A DNA stretch of 64,000 bases, taken from positions 124,001 to 188,000 of the forward strand of contig SKCR01033656.1 in the NCBI GenBank assembly GCA_019454045.1, in the 5' to 3' direction. Shown in pieces: positions 13,344 through 24,317 of this stretch; within the stretch, counting starts at the first letter, position 1, and every line of letters starts with the position of its first letter. This DNA comes from Zanthoxylum bungeanum. Taxonomy: Eukaryota; Streptophyta; Magnoliopsida; Sapindales; Rutaceae. The position numbers were made by a program, and so were the translations under genes. The notes under the pieces are model-generated. The model worked only from the letters and a program-made list of their open reading frames with translations, was not told where the DNA came from and did no database searches.

Positions 13344-13566
13344 ATGGTATCAGAGCCAATTTTAAGCATGAAAATTTTAGGGTTCATGAGACTAAAATTT
13401 GGGGCTTTTATGTTTTGAACATGATTCTTTCAAATTGATGCTTTGAGCATGCTTAGAATATGATAATTAGAGTTATGCATAATTACATTTGAAATAAATT
13501 GATTGGATCAAAAATTTAAAAAATCCTCCATTGGCCGAATCTAGTAGTGCAGTGGACTGCATGTTT

Positions 13567-13603
<37 letters not shown>

Positions 13604-14412
13604 TAACATGAAATGATGTGTTTAAATGCATGTTTAAATGTTGATTGTTGGTTTGATTGGATTAGAATCAAAGTCAATAAAGTTCATGTTGAAATCAAAG
13701 AGCATGTTGAGCATGAAATTATGAATTTTGGATTCAATTTGTGTTGAGCATGAAATGATGTGTTTTGCATTCAATTTGTGTTGAGCATGAATTGATGAAT
13801 TAAGCATGATTAATTAAGTTAATTGGTATTTTGGAAATATTGAGTTTAATTAATTAATCATGGCTAATACACTTTAATTAAAATAATTGTGATATTTGGA
13901 ATATATAATTATGTTAATAAGCCTTTAATTATGAATTGGGCTAAAAGTGTGTATTTGGGCTTAATGGGCTTGGTTTGACCAAGTTTGATTTTGGACTTTT
14001 GGATTGAATCCAATTGGGCCCAAACCAATTCCATAAAGTCCAAATACATCCATTGGCCCTTTAAAGAATTTAATTTGGCCTAATGGAACTAAATTAATTT
14101 GTAGGCAATAGGGTGATTCCTATTGGGCCTTGGCATTTTGGGTTTGACCCATTATGGCCAAAGCCCATGCGTTAAGAATTAATTAAAAGCCCATTGGACT
14201 TTAATTAAAATGACATTGGATGTTATTGGGCCTTTGAGACCCATTAAGATTGGATTTGGAATCCAAGTCTTTAAGGCTTATAAGTAAGTGTAAATATTTA
14301 ATTTGGAATTAATTTGAAATTAGTATTGAATACAATAAATTGGATTTAAAGTTGTAGTTCAATATAATTAAAGAATACTTACTTTGAGTATTTATTCTTA
14401 AACGAGTTTGAC
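13344..14412 (+). mobile_element. Leader of element A, first part
   Basis: This is untranslated leader up to the solo LTR insertion. It includes a run of about 34 thymines (13569-13602), matched by a shorter adenine run on the opposite strand in element F. Further on are inverted repeats with three-base loops, such as TTGGATT/AATCCAA at about 14244. The final five bases, TTGAC, are the left TSD of the solo LTR. Confidence 0.85.
13345..13357 (+). other. Primer-binding site of element A
   Basis: TGGTATCAGAGCC is the classic plant copia site complementary to the 3' end of initiator tRNA-Met. It sits one base after the LTR and is the best preserved PBS in the window. Confidence 0.93.
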
Positions 14413-17400
14413 TGTAACATCCCAAATTTGGGAGATGTTACCGGCAGGGGATAGCCGTGCTAACCCCATAGCCTCTGACTATCTGACTGTATCGTAAACT
14501 ATTCTAAATGCAATGTCATGCATATAGATCAAATCTCGAATAACATAAAATATTTTTATTAATGCTCACTCAGGAATACTTCTATTTCAAGACTTTAGAA
14601 AAATTACTTGTAATGACTATCACTAATGCATATAGCAACCCTGACCCAACTATAACACCTTTGACTCTAAACTGGTGGACTCCAACCCTGGTGACTGCAT
14701 AAGTATCCATCATCACGAGCTCATCCTCATCAAAAATCCTACAAAACATAAAGGCTAGAGGGGGGTTAGATCGCCATACGATCTAAGTGAGTGGACTAAA
14801 AAAATGAAAACTGATAAAAATCTTTTAGCTTTAAATCAGTTTTCAAAATATCTTTATATGAAAACTTTGTATTTCGGAAAACTGCCTTTAAAACACTGAT
14901 TTCTGAAATCTATTACTGAATATCAAGTATTTCTAAAAACTATTTTCCAAAATCTAAGTTCTGAAACTCCGAAATCTGAGTACTGAGAATTTGAAAACTA
15001 AAAACTTTTTCTTGTACGTCACTCTAAATCCGTCTTTCTAAATTCTTTTCTAAAGCTCTTTTCTGAAAACTGAAAATTGAAATCCTTTTTCTGAAAACAA
15101 AATCTCCGCCCGTAGGCGCATCTCCGCCCAAAGGCGCATCTCCGACCGTAGACGTATCTTCGCCCGAAGGCGCATCTCCGCCCGTAGGTGCATCTCCGCC
15201 CGAAGGTGCATCTCCGTCCGAAGGCGCATCTCCGCCCAGGAATGTACCATCTGAGCACTGAGGATCCAGGGGCGTCCCCCCAGTCCTCAACATCTGCACA
15301 TGCTCTCTGTATCCGTCAATTCCATCTGAATCTCAAGTTACATACTGGGGTGAGATTTTACCTCATGCCCCGAAATAAATAAAAACTTATGTTTTAAAAA
15401 CTTTTCCGTGTAAAGCACAACTAATACATAACTTTAAAACATAAATTCAATAATAAAAAAAATCTAACGCCCTAAGGTATAAAAGAATAAGTCTGATATT
15501 AAAACTTAAAACTTGATAAATAAAACCAGTTTAAAGAAAAGAGGTCCACTCACTGATTGGGGCTTGACGGCGTCTTTTCACGGCATCGACCTTGGTTGTG
15601 AGTTCTAACGTTGATTTATAAGAATAAAGGGATTGTTAGAACAAAGAAATATTTAATTAACTTAGAAGAATAAATGAACCAGAATTTTCTAGGTTTTTGG
15701 GTCAGATTTGGAATTTTACTGGGAACAAATGGTAAGGAATTTAGACTTGAAATTTGTATGGATGAATTCCCTATGAGTCTACTTTATCCCAAATTTTACG
15801 GATCCTAAGTTTGATTCCCAGAACTCCGTAAAAAACTGATTTCTACTAGCTGTTCAGCAGGGACAGAATCAGATCAGTCCCTGCTGATCACTCAAATTCG
15901 AAACTCCGCCAAAAATTCTTATTAAATCCAATGGTTCTGAATTTTTTATATGTCGGGCTCCTATGTGTGTAGTTTATTTTGGCCCTGACGGCTTGTCATT
16001 TGGACAAACGAAACTCATTTTAAAAATCCAAAATCGAGTCTAGGTCAGGTCTCAGGTCACAGATACAGACTTTACTACTGATCAGTTGACTTTGGAGATT
16101 TTTCTACATTAGCGTCTTAAGTCCAAAAATTCTTAAATTTGGATATCTTACTCCTATATGTGTCTAGTTTATTTAGAATTTTACGGTTTATCATTCGAGC
16201 ATATAAAAATCAAGTTAGAAGCGATCAAACACGACCTGTACCGGAATGGGACAGAACTGATTTCATTAATTATATTTCTTGTTTCACCATCTATTTTAAC
16301 ACATTTAATCCCCCAACATCCAACAGAATTTCTACTATCATATACACTCTTTATAACATACAAATCATGCTTAGTTTCTTATTTGATATGAACTTGGCAT
16401 TTTATCGAATAATTGGTATGCGAAATGCTCAAATTCACCATTTATATATTCATTACAGCATAACATAATCCAACTTCAAAACTCATCACATATCATCACC
16501 CATTTATCAAAATCAACACCCTAACCATTCTCATACTAAAATCAATACTCAAACCATCATTTCACACATCCTAAACTACCATTTTATCATAATCATCTAC
16601 TCAATCATTCACCAATTTATTATTTCCAATAAGCTCTTTAAACCTTTCAAACTTAAAGCACTCATCATAAAACTCATTTCTTAACTAATAAACAACTAAA
16701 ATACAATACCAAATATGTTACTATAATCTCCCTAACGTCAATTTACTAAAATCACAAAATTGAAATTTTGGGTCAAGTTTCTTACCTTACTTTTTTTGTT
16801 TCCCAATCCTTTCATTAAGCTCCATGGATAGCAAAACTCCTTTGCTTCTCATTTTCTCCTCTTCTTTCTTTCTTTCCTTCTTCTTCCTTCTTCTTTCTTC
16901 TGATTCCTTCTCTTCTTCTTTCTTTCCCTCTCTTTTCTCTTACGTTTTTGTTTTTTGCTTCTATTTTTTTATTTCCAAAAGTTTGAGATTTGGGAATAGT
17001 AACTCCTTTATATAGTGGGGGGTGTGCTAGATTTTTAAAGTTATGGGGAAAAATGTAGAGAAATCTAGAAATTTGGAGATTTTTAATTTTAATCCCGAAA
17101 TCACTATTCATCCGAATTTAAACTTACATTGTGACCCATTTATGGTTCGGAATTTGGGAAAACAATTTAGCGCGGAAGTTATAGGTCTCGGTCTTAGCTT
17201 TCTGACGATATAAAATTCATAAAAATTCGGAGATCGTACGAAAAGTTATGCCCCGAATACTATGGCAGTGCAAAGGTAATGCGGTAGAGTCTCATCTCGG
17301 GACTTCGAGAATTTTACCAATCCTCACCAATTCATTTGATAAGCATAATTGAGTCCACTCCTAATTTATTTTATATGCCTTTGTCTCTTACGTAACAATA

Positions 17401-17437
17401 TTACTGTAGGCAGTAGTAAGAACTACTGGTTATTACA
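14413..17437 (+). repeat. Solo LTR, 3,025 bp, probably a chromovirus (Ty3/gypsy)
   Basis: The LTR begins TGTAACATCCCAAATTTGGG and ends GGTTATTACA, giving TGTAA/TTACA inverted ends. Perfect 5-bp TSDs TTGAC flank it (14408-14412 and 17438-17442), and leader sequence of element A resumes directly. No internal region or second LTR is present, so it is the product of recombination between two LTRs. Length and the TGTAACA-CCC start resemble Tekay/Del-type chromovirus LTRs; that lineage is an inference. Strand is assigned from TG...CA alone and so is arbitrary. It has a pyrimidine-rich tract (about 16845-16975) and an 18-bp minisatellite. Open frames such as 16139-16468 have no recognisable domain. 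Confidence 0.88.
15103..15238 (+). repeat. 18-bp minisatellite in the solo LTR
   Basis: The block TCTCCGCCCGAAGGCGCA recurs at 15103, 15121, 15139, 15157, 15175, 15193, 15211 and 15229, exactly 18 bp apart with a few substitutions. Because 18 is a multiple of three, overlapping open frames arise in several frames on both strands. It is much more GC-rich than its surroundings. Confidence 0.93.
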
Positions 17438-18873
17438 TTGACTCACGTAAATCAAATCGGTGTTTGAACATTGGATGGTCATTAATTCAAAGATTAATTA
17501 ATTGGATTAGATTGATTCAATAACATGATTTGTATGAATAATGTATATCGAATGGATATGATAAGGGCGAAGGCAATTTTGGAAATTGTAATAAATTTAG
17601 AATTTATTAAATTGGACCTGCGTGTCCAGCCTTTTATCTCCTTATTCTTTGTATTTCTCTCTCACCAATTACCCTCAATGTAAATGAGGTTTCTTTATTG
17701 TATTATGTTATTGGGTAGAAGTTAGAATAGTTTTAGCCGGGGAGAGGAAAGTGAGTGATTTATTCTATGAACAATTTGTGAGATATCCATCTGCATATCA
17801 TTATTAATTTATTTATTTATCGTGCCTTATTATGCTTTTAGAATGCATTCTTAAGGGTGTATGATGAGACCTAATCAAAGATAAAAAATTGGTTGTCCAT
17901 TTGCACGCGAAAAACCCTCAAAAACATATTAAACGTTTTTCCTTCCGTTGAGTGATTCTTACTCAAGATCAAAAGTTGGCATTGGTTTATTGGCCAAAGT
18001 CAAGACCTTTGTCAATTGCGAATGTGTTTGAATCATGAGAGTTTTGTTCCATATCGGTGTCTTGTCCAAGTCGTCATTTGTTGGCCAAAGTCAAGATCAC
18101 TTCTTGTCTATCGACATTGATTACGAAGCTTTTTATGTCAATGGGTCCAGCTTAACTGGAATCATTAAGCTTGTTGTGCCAAAGCCAAGGCTTAGTTGAT
18201 TCAGAGGTAAAAGGTTAGGAAAATATATTGGATATATTGGCATATATAAGATATATGTTTCGGACTTGGATGTCCACCTACTGGATGTAGGAATTGGATT
18301 AGATCCAATTGATTTTAGAGATCTACCTAGTTAAGTATCATAAAATTTGTTGGCCAAAGTCAAGATTGTGTGTTATTTAACGGGATCCTAGCCCACTAGG
18401 AAACTAGGTTTCCTGAGTACTCGACAGAGGGTTAGAGGCTCGCCGAAAAATAGTGGGAGGCAAGAATTAAATTTGCAATATTCGTTTAATAACTTGCCAT
18501 ACGCGCTCATATCAAATATCTCGTCAAATAAATTAAAGTATTAGTTGTACTAATATTTAATTGTTGTTTTAATTAAACAGTTGAACTGTATTCAAACTAC
18601 TTCATTTATAGTTGATTATATAATTGGATTATAATAATCAATATATTTGAATTTCACCCTTCATTTATAGTTGATTATATAATTGGAATAAGTAATCAAT
18701 ATATTTGATTTTACCGATCATTTATAGTTGATATATAATTGGATTATAGTAATCAATATATATTTGATTTTAACCAATAAAATTGTAATTATTTATATAG
18801 TTAGACTATATTAATCATTACATTAGATTGTACCTGAAATCGTTGATTAAATAATTGGACTATTAGAATCAAG
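17438..18873 (+). mobile_element. Leader of element A, second part
   Basis: This untranslated leader contains TTGGCCAAAGTCAAG at 17990, 18081 and 18350, with spacing conserved in B and I. A purine-rich AAAAATAGTGGGAGG resembling the PPT lies near 18448. Three to four degenerate repeats of about 60 bp (about 18595-18790) carry triloop inverted repeats immediately before gag. No open frame of note is present. Confidence 0.8.
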
Positions 18874-21800
18874 ATTAAATTGAAAGATTAGTGTTTAAAA
18901 CATAATCTTAAGGAAAATGTGTTTAAACGACTTTAATTTTCAAATTGAGAATAAAATTTCAGGATGGTCCTGGAAACTAATAAGTTACTTCATTTGATAA
19001 AATAACATTTTAGGCCTAAACCCAGAGTTAATCAAATAGTAGAGCATGATCTTTGGAAGATTCATGTGATGATAACTTTAGTACTTAATCAATTATACTT
19101 GTCAATAGGACTCCTTAATATCCTAATCAGAACCAAAGATTAGATCCTTAAAGTATGATGAAGAAATTGAAGAATCTTCATAGATCTATTCTTAGATCTT
19201 AGAAGTATTAAATTGCAATTAATAACTCTTGGAGAGTTAATGGCCATTCTCAATGAGACATAGCCAAAGTTTACAATAAGGCAAGTAGCTCAAGTCGCAC
19301 CCTACTTCGATATTCTAAAGGCCAAGGCTTGGCCAAAGGCTTCTGACTTGTAGAAAAGGGCAAAGGCAAGATCATTATAATCTTTTAGGAAGATAAAGGA
19401 CATATCCCAAGATGTCTGCCTGAACTGTGGCAAACAAGGTCACTGAGCGTGACACACTTGTGTGGACAAGGCAGACATGAAGAAATTAAAGATGGGGCAA
19501 GGCTCTAACTTAAGCATGTTTGTCATAAAAATGTTCACTACTAGTATTAAAATTGGATTTTAGATACTAAAGTAGTACATAAAATATGCATTGGTGTGCA
19601 GCATCTGCTATGAGCAGGATACTGACTTCAATTGAGATTAATCTGCGAATAGGAAAAAGGACGAAAGTCACTGTTTTACCGTAGATACCTAATTTTAGGA
19701 ACTACCCTTCGGGTATGTACTTAAATTAGGAAATGTTATAATGTAACTAGTTTGACTAGAAACATTATATGTATATCGAGTATAACTCGTTGCGAGTATA
19801 CCTTTATATTCTAGAACACTAAAGTGTTTTATATATAAAGATGATATTGAGATAAACACATTAGATGTGAATAACATAATTTATATTTTGAATATAAATA
19901 AATCTCAAACATAAGACATGACAAACTAATAGCTTAAACTGATTTGATCAGAAGAAACTTAATTGTGGCATTGTAGTATGGGACACAATTAAACAAGACT
20001 CGTATATCCGCACTTTTGAAGAGTAGGTACTGGGACGGATTTGATTATATTCAAATGATGTTTACGAATCTAGTTTATCAGGTAAAGTACCTAAAATAAT
20101 ATTTACTTGGTAAAAGTATAAGTGCCATCGATCTGTTAGCCCTTGTTCATAGTGACGTAAGTGGGCCCATATCTAGCAAGGCTAGAGGTGGATATGAATA
20201 TTTTGTTACCTTTACAGATGTGGCATCGCGTTATGGTTATGTGTTTCTTTTGAAACACAAATCGGAAACTTTTAGAGTTTCGACACAAAATGGACAAACA
20301 GATCAGCTAAAGTATTTATACCATCACAGTTAGAGCATGATGAAAATACTTAAGTAATAAGTTTCTCAAATTACTTCAAAGGGTATAGTATTCTTTCAAT
20401 GAGGACTCATCTTGGAACACGTCAATTTGACGGTGTGTCCGAACGGAGAAACTGAAATTTGTTAGACACGATAAGGTTAATCATGAGTCACTCTAAGCTA
20501 CCATTTTCCTTCAAATGGATAAGCATTAATAGTGCAATACTTATTTTGAATAAGGTTCCATGAAAGTCTATTTGACAGATTTCATATTAGATATAAATAG
20601 GAAAGAAACAGGGTTTTCTCATTCCTGATGATTTGGGAATGCTGGGCATACGTTTGGATGATACCAAACTAGAACCCAAACTGGATAAGTGCCAATTATA
20701 GGTTATCCTAGGGAAACCAAAGTATAGTACTTATACAACTCACTTGAGAACAATGTAGTTGTTGCTCACCATGCGGTTTTCCTAAGAGGAATACCAATAG
20801 CATGTAAGTGGGAGGTGGGAGGATATTCAAACTCGATGAAAATCGGAGTAATACTGTTCAAAGCACCCAGTCCTTAATGGAACACAAACAGTTCATCAAG
20901 GATGAAACTGTACCACATTTCGAATACACAAGAACTGTGTTAGTTAGAAGTGTCAGAAAATAACCTGAGAGGTATGGTTTTTGATCTCACATCATAAAGA
21001 TGTCAATCTTATTGAGGAAGACAAACCGACTACGTATGAGGAAGCGATACAAGGTATCGACTCCCTATTATGGCAAAATACCATGAGTCCGAAATGGATT
21101 CCATGTATACCAACTATGTTTAGAGACTAGTTGATGTACCAGTAGGCATTGTGCCTATTGGTACTATATAAGTCTTCAAGGAAGACACACATGGATGGCA
21201 ACATACCAACGTACTAAGCTAGGCTTGTAGCGAAAAGGTATCGTTATCAACATTGTGTCGATTACAACGAAACCTTTTACATGTTTCCATGGATAAATCC
21301 ATTTGGATAATGCTTGCTGATGCTGCATGTTTCATTCATGAAATATGGCTGTTGAACGTTAAAAATCGCTTTCCTTAAACGGAAACCTCTTTGGAGGATG
21401 TTTATACATCCTGACGGTTTTGTCGTACCAAAACTAGCAAACAAGGTTTGCAGGTTATTCGATCCATGTTGGATTGAAGCAAGCATAGGTTCTTGGAACT
21501 ATCGTTTTGATGTAATCATAATGGTGCATGATTTGATTCAAAACGCATATGATTCTTGTGTATATAAGGAGGTTAGTGGGAGCGCACTGACAATGATGTC
21601 CTAAATAATGATGATATGTCATTTCTTGGAAATGATATTCCTATATTATAGTCGTGTGAAAGCTTGGCTTTCATGAAAATTCTCCGTAGAATTCTTGGGA
21701 GAAACAACCTTTATTCTAGGAATAAAGATCTACTGGAATAGATTTAAAGTTGTTAACACTCTCTGAGAAATCGTACATTGAAAAATATACATTACCTGGT

Positions 21801-22320
21801 GTCTCATACGCTTTGAGCATATAGAGTCACAAACATGTCAATCCAAGTGATAGTCACTGGATTGATATTAAGAACATCTGTTAGTATCTTAGAGAACTAA
21901 GGTGTGATGTCTTAAACTATGGAGAATGAGAACTTGAAGTGACTGGGATCACTTCTTTAAGTTTCCTAACCGATAAAAATAACGACACTATACAGTTTGA
22001 ATAACGGAACAGTGAGCAGGAAATCTTCCAAGCAAGATAATGTTACCGAATAAACAACAAATGCGGTTTATTGCTGCGGTTGAGGCAGTAATAGAAGCTA
22101 TTTAGGTCGATAATAAATCTAATTAGATTAGATATAGTTCTGTTAGCAGCTGAGCTAGGCATCAGCACAGGCTAAAGAATTGAGACGATCCAGATATATA
22201 CTATGACTATTCATCTGATTCGTTCGGATCATACATCTTGGCGATGTGATGATCGTATAAATCGCATCAGACGATAATCATGCAAATCCGCTGACGAAAG
22301 CCTTTCCTCAGTAGTTTGAG
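18874..22320 (+). pseudogene. Decayed copia gag-pol of element A
   Basis: The gag start aligns with B's ATG at 26329 but reads ATT. A broken zinc knuckle at 19417-19458 keeps Cys-x2-Cys-x4-His, then has a stop and lacks the last Cys. The protease region is near 19548, integrase about 20140-20700, reverse transcriptase about 21080-21900 and RNase H to about 22320. In the RT active-site motif the second position is Asn where B has Val (near 21606-21620). Stops and indels occur throughout, and the longest readable piece is about 68 codons at 21398-21604. Many lesions are shared with F, H and I. The decayed region explains why only short open frames appear. Confidence 0.85.
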
Positions 22321-22371
22321 CGAACCATACATAGTTAGTGTGTATGACACTCGAGTGACTGGCTATAGGCC

Positions 22372-22382
22372 AAGTGGGAGAT
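22372..22382 (+). other. Polypurine tract of element A
   Basis: AAGTGGGAGAT lies immediately before the 3' LTR. It is identical to the tract of B and complementary to the one at the H 3' LTR. It primes plus-strand DNA synthesis in these elements. Confidence 0.88.
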
Positions 22383-24317
22383 TGTTGGACAATTATGACC
22401 CATAGCGTCACTGTTTATACAGATCATGGTGTTATTGTAAAAATTAACTATGTGACAAGGAGACTTCACTCTAATCATTTATGATTAGATCACCTAGATG
22501 TATAAATGATATGCGGTCCTCATGATTAGTTCCTGGATTGAGATGATATGAGACAGTATCAGTTCTCGAAGGATTAATCATTAAATATCCCTAGTCAGAG
22601 TATTATCAAGATTGGACATCGATAATGCATAAAAAACTAGTATTACACTTGTGCGAGTTGTGAGGGAAAAATAACATAGTTCTCATATATATGGGTATTG
22701 GATACTCATGCAAGTGTAATAGGAGGTTGTGTTTACCGATGGTACGGAAACAGCTTCGCTCTGTATAGACCCATCGGAATTCCATTGGTAGTATGACTAC
22801 GTGTCTATGGAAGTCGAAGCCAGGGTAGGTGTATTTGGTCTTAACCCGAGACTTACACCGCTAATACTTGCGACAATCAATATGCTTTGGTTTTGGTCGT
22901 CCAGGGCTTTAACCGGTTCTTTGTACGCCTCTGCTGAGTATACTGAGAATCGTAGTGTATTGGGTGTGATGTCAAGACGGAAGTATCACTCCAGTCATAG
23001 TGGAGATGATGTCACGTAGAATATGTAACTAGTACTCTTAAGTACTGCAGTCATCGAGATGATATGACTAGGTAATGTTCATCCGATTATAGAGACTAGT
23101 TACCAGACATCCGACATGTGCTTCGTACGGGGAAGACACAATTCCAGCCCCAGGCCTAGCACGTGACATCCGATATTGGATCGCTATACCCAATACTACG
23201 TATACTACGCTTGACATAGATTATATATTCTAGTAAGAATATATCTGGAGAATTGGGTAGGCACGGTGCTTTGCTAGAAGCCAACCATGTCTTGTAAATC
23301 GGTAAGCACGTGGTACGAGGAACGCACGTATTCGGATAATCCGATTACCGTATTTACTGCCAACACATCCAGGGATCTCTTGGGTCGCTTCCCAAAGATT
23401 CACCGATGACTGTTGATTTAAACTAGAATTAATCTGGGATTAATTTAGAGAAAGAAAATTAATCTAGGATTAATGGAGGCTTTATTTAATCTGGGATTAA
23501 ATGTGTTTGGAAGAGAGAGAACACGATTAATTTGGAATTAATCGGTAAAATAAATTTAATAGTTAAATTTGTTTTTTCTATTTAATTTATTCGTATGGGC
23601 TAAAATTAATATATCATATATATTAATTTGAATTGGATTTTATTACGAAATTAAAGTCGGACTTTAATACGAACGAACGAATTAATTTAGAATTAATTCG
23701 TAAATGACTTTCGTAATATATTTGCGAGGCATCGTTATTTAATTAAATTAGATTTAATTATTTAGCGATAAAAGTTCGTTTAATTGGATTAAACGGAACC
23801 GAGCCGCGGCAAATGTTCGTAGAGACATTTGAATTTTGAATTCAAATGTGGGGCCCACTTCACGTGTGGTAGTTGGGAGGGTAGTTGGCATTTATGCCAA
23901 TCCACCAACCATCCAACCACCTTGTAATGGTGTTTTGGTACCATTTATCCAACCACCTAGTTTAGGTGAAAAAGGTAAAAGTGATTTTACCAAAAGCCAA
24001 CTCTCACACTTCTAACACACTTGGAACAAAAATGAAAAAAACCCTAGAGAAGCCATCAAATGGGCGTGAGCTTCTTACCTCATTCTCTTTGATTTTGTTA
24101 CAAAATCAACAAAGCTAGCACTTCAAGGAATCAACCAAGGTGATAGGGAACCTAACTCAAGTGTTGGAATCATCACTCAAAGCTTGGATCTTGGAGATCT
24201 CTTCTCAAATTTTAAAGCTCAAATCCGTTCATTGTAAGTATATTCCGTAACTTATTTTGAATTTATGAACACCTTTTCTTGCTTATTAGATCCTTGGCAT
24301 GTTCTACGAACACTACA
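22383..24317 (+). repeat. 3' LTR of element A (1,935 bp, type 1)
   Basis: The LTR runs from TGTTGGACAATTATGACC to CACTACA and keeps the canonical TG start. The best example of the triloop-hairpin ladder is at 23427-23795: ten inverted repeats, arms 7-11 bases, each with a loop of exactly three bases. The right TSD GCTAA follows. Confidence 0.93.

Larger units (their letters stand above)
11419..24317 (+). mobile_element. Element A: complete but coding-dead Angela-type retrotransposon
   Basis: This is a full-length element: LTR 11419-13343, PBS 13345-13357, leader, decayed gag-pol, PPT 22372-22382 and LTR 22383-24317. The five-base TSDs differ at one base: GATAA (11414-11418) and GCTAA (24318-24322). 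It lies in the leader of B in the same orientation. Without the 3-kb solo LTR it carries, it is about 9.9 kb. The two LTRs agree at roughly 93-94 percent by eye over the first few hundred bases. The coding region is far more decayed than that level alone would suggest, consistent with mobilisation as an already defective element. Confidence 0.92.

Noticed and set aside
13569..13602. T34 run as the tail of a LINE or processed pseudogene
   Set aside because: It lies in the leader of A at a position where F has a shorter run, so it is a microsatellite of the element, and no TSD surrounds it.
15019..15299. Cysteine- and glycine-rich or arginine-rich repeat proteins on minus
   Set aside because: They are generated by the 18-bp minisatellite, open in several frames.
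16139..16468. 109-codon open frame in the solo LTR
   Set aside because: It lies in AT-rich LTR sequence, overlaps other-frame open stretches and has no recognisable domain.
16815..17111. Lysine-rich or serine/phenylalanine-rich protein near 16.8-17.1 kb
   Set aside because: It is a translation of the pyrimidine-rich tract of the solo LTR; low complexity on both strands.
23427..23795. Hairpins as rho-independent terminators
   Set aside because: The DNA is plant nuclear, stems are AT-rich and the repeats occur as a ladder in LTRs.
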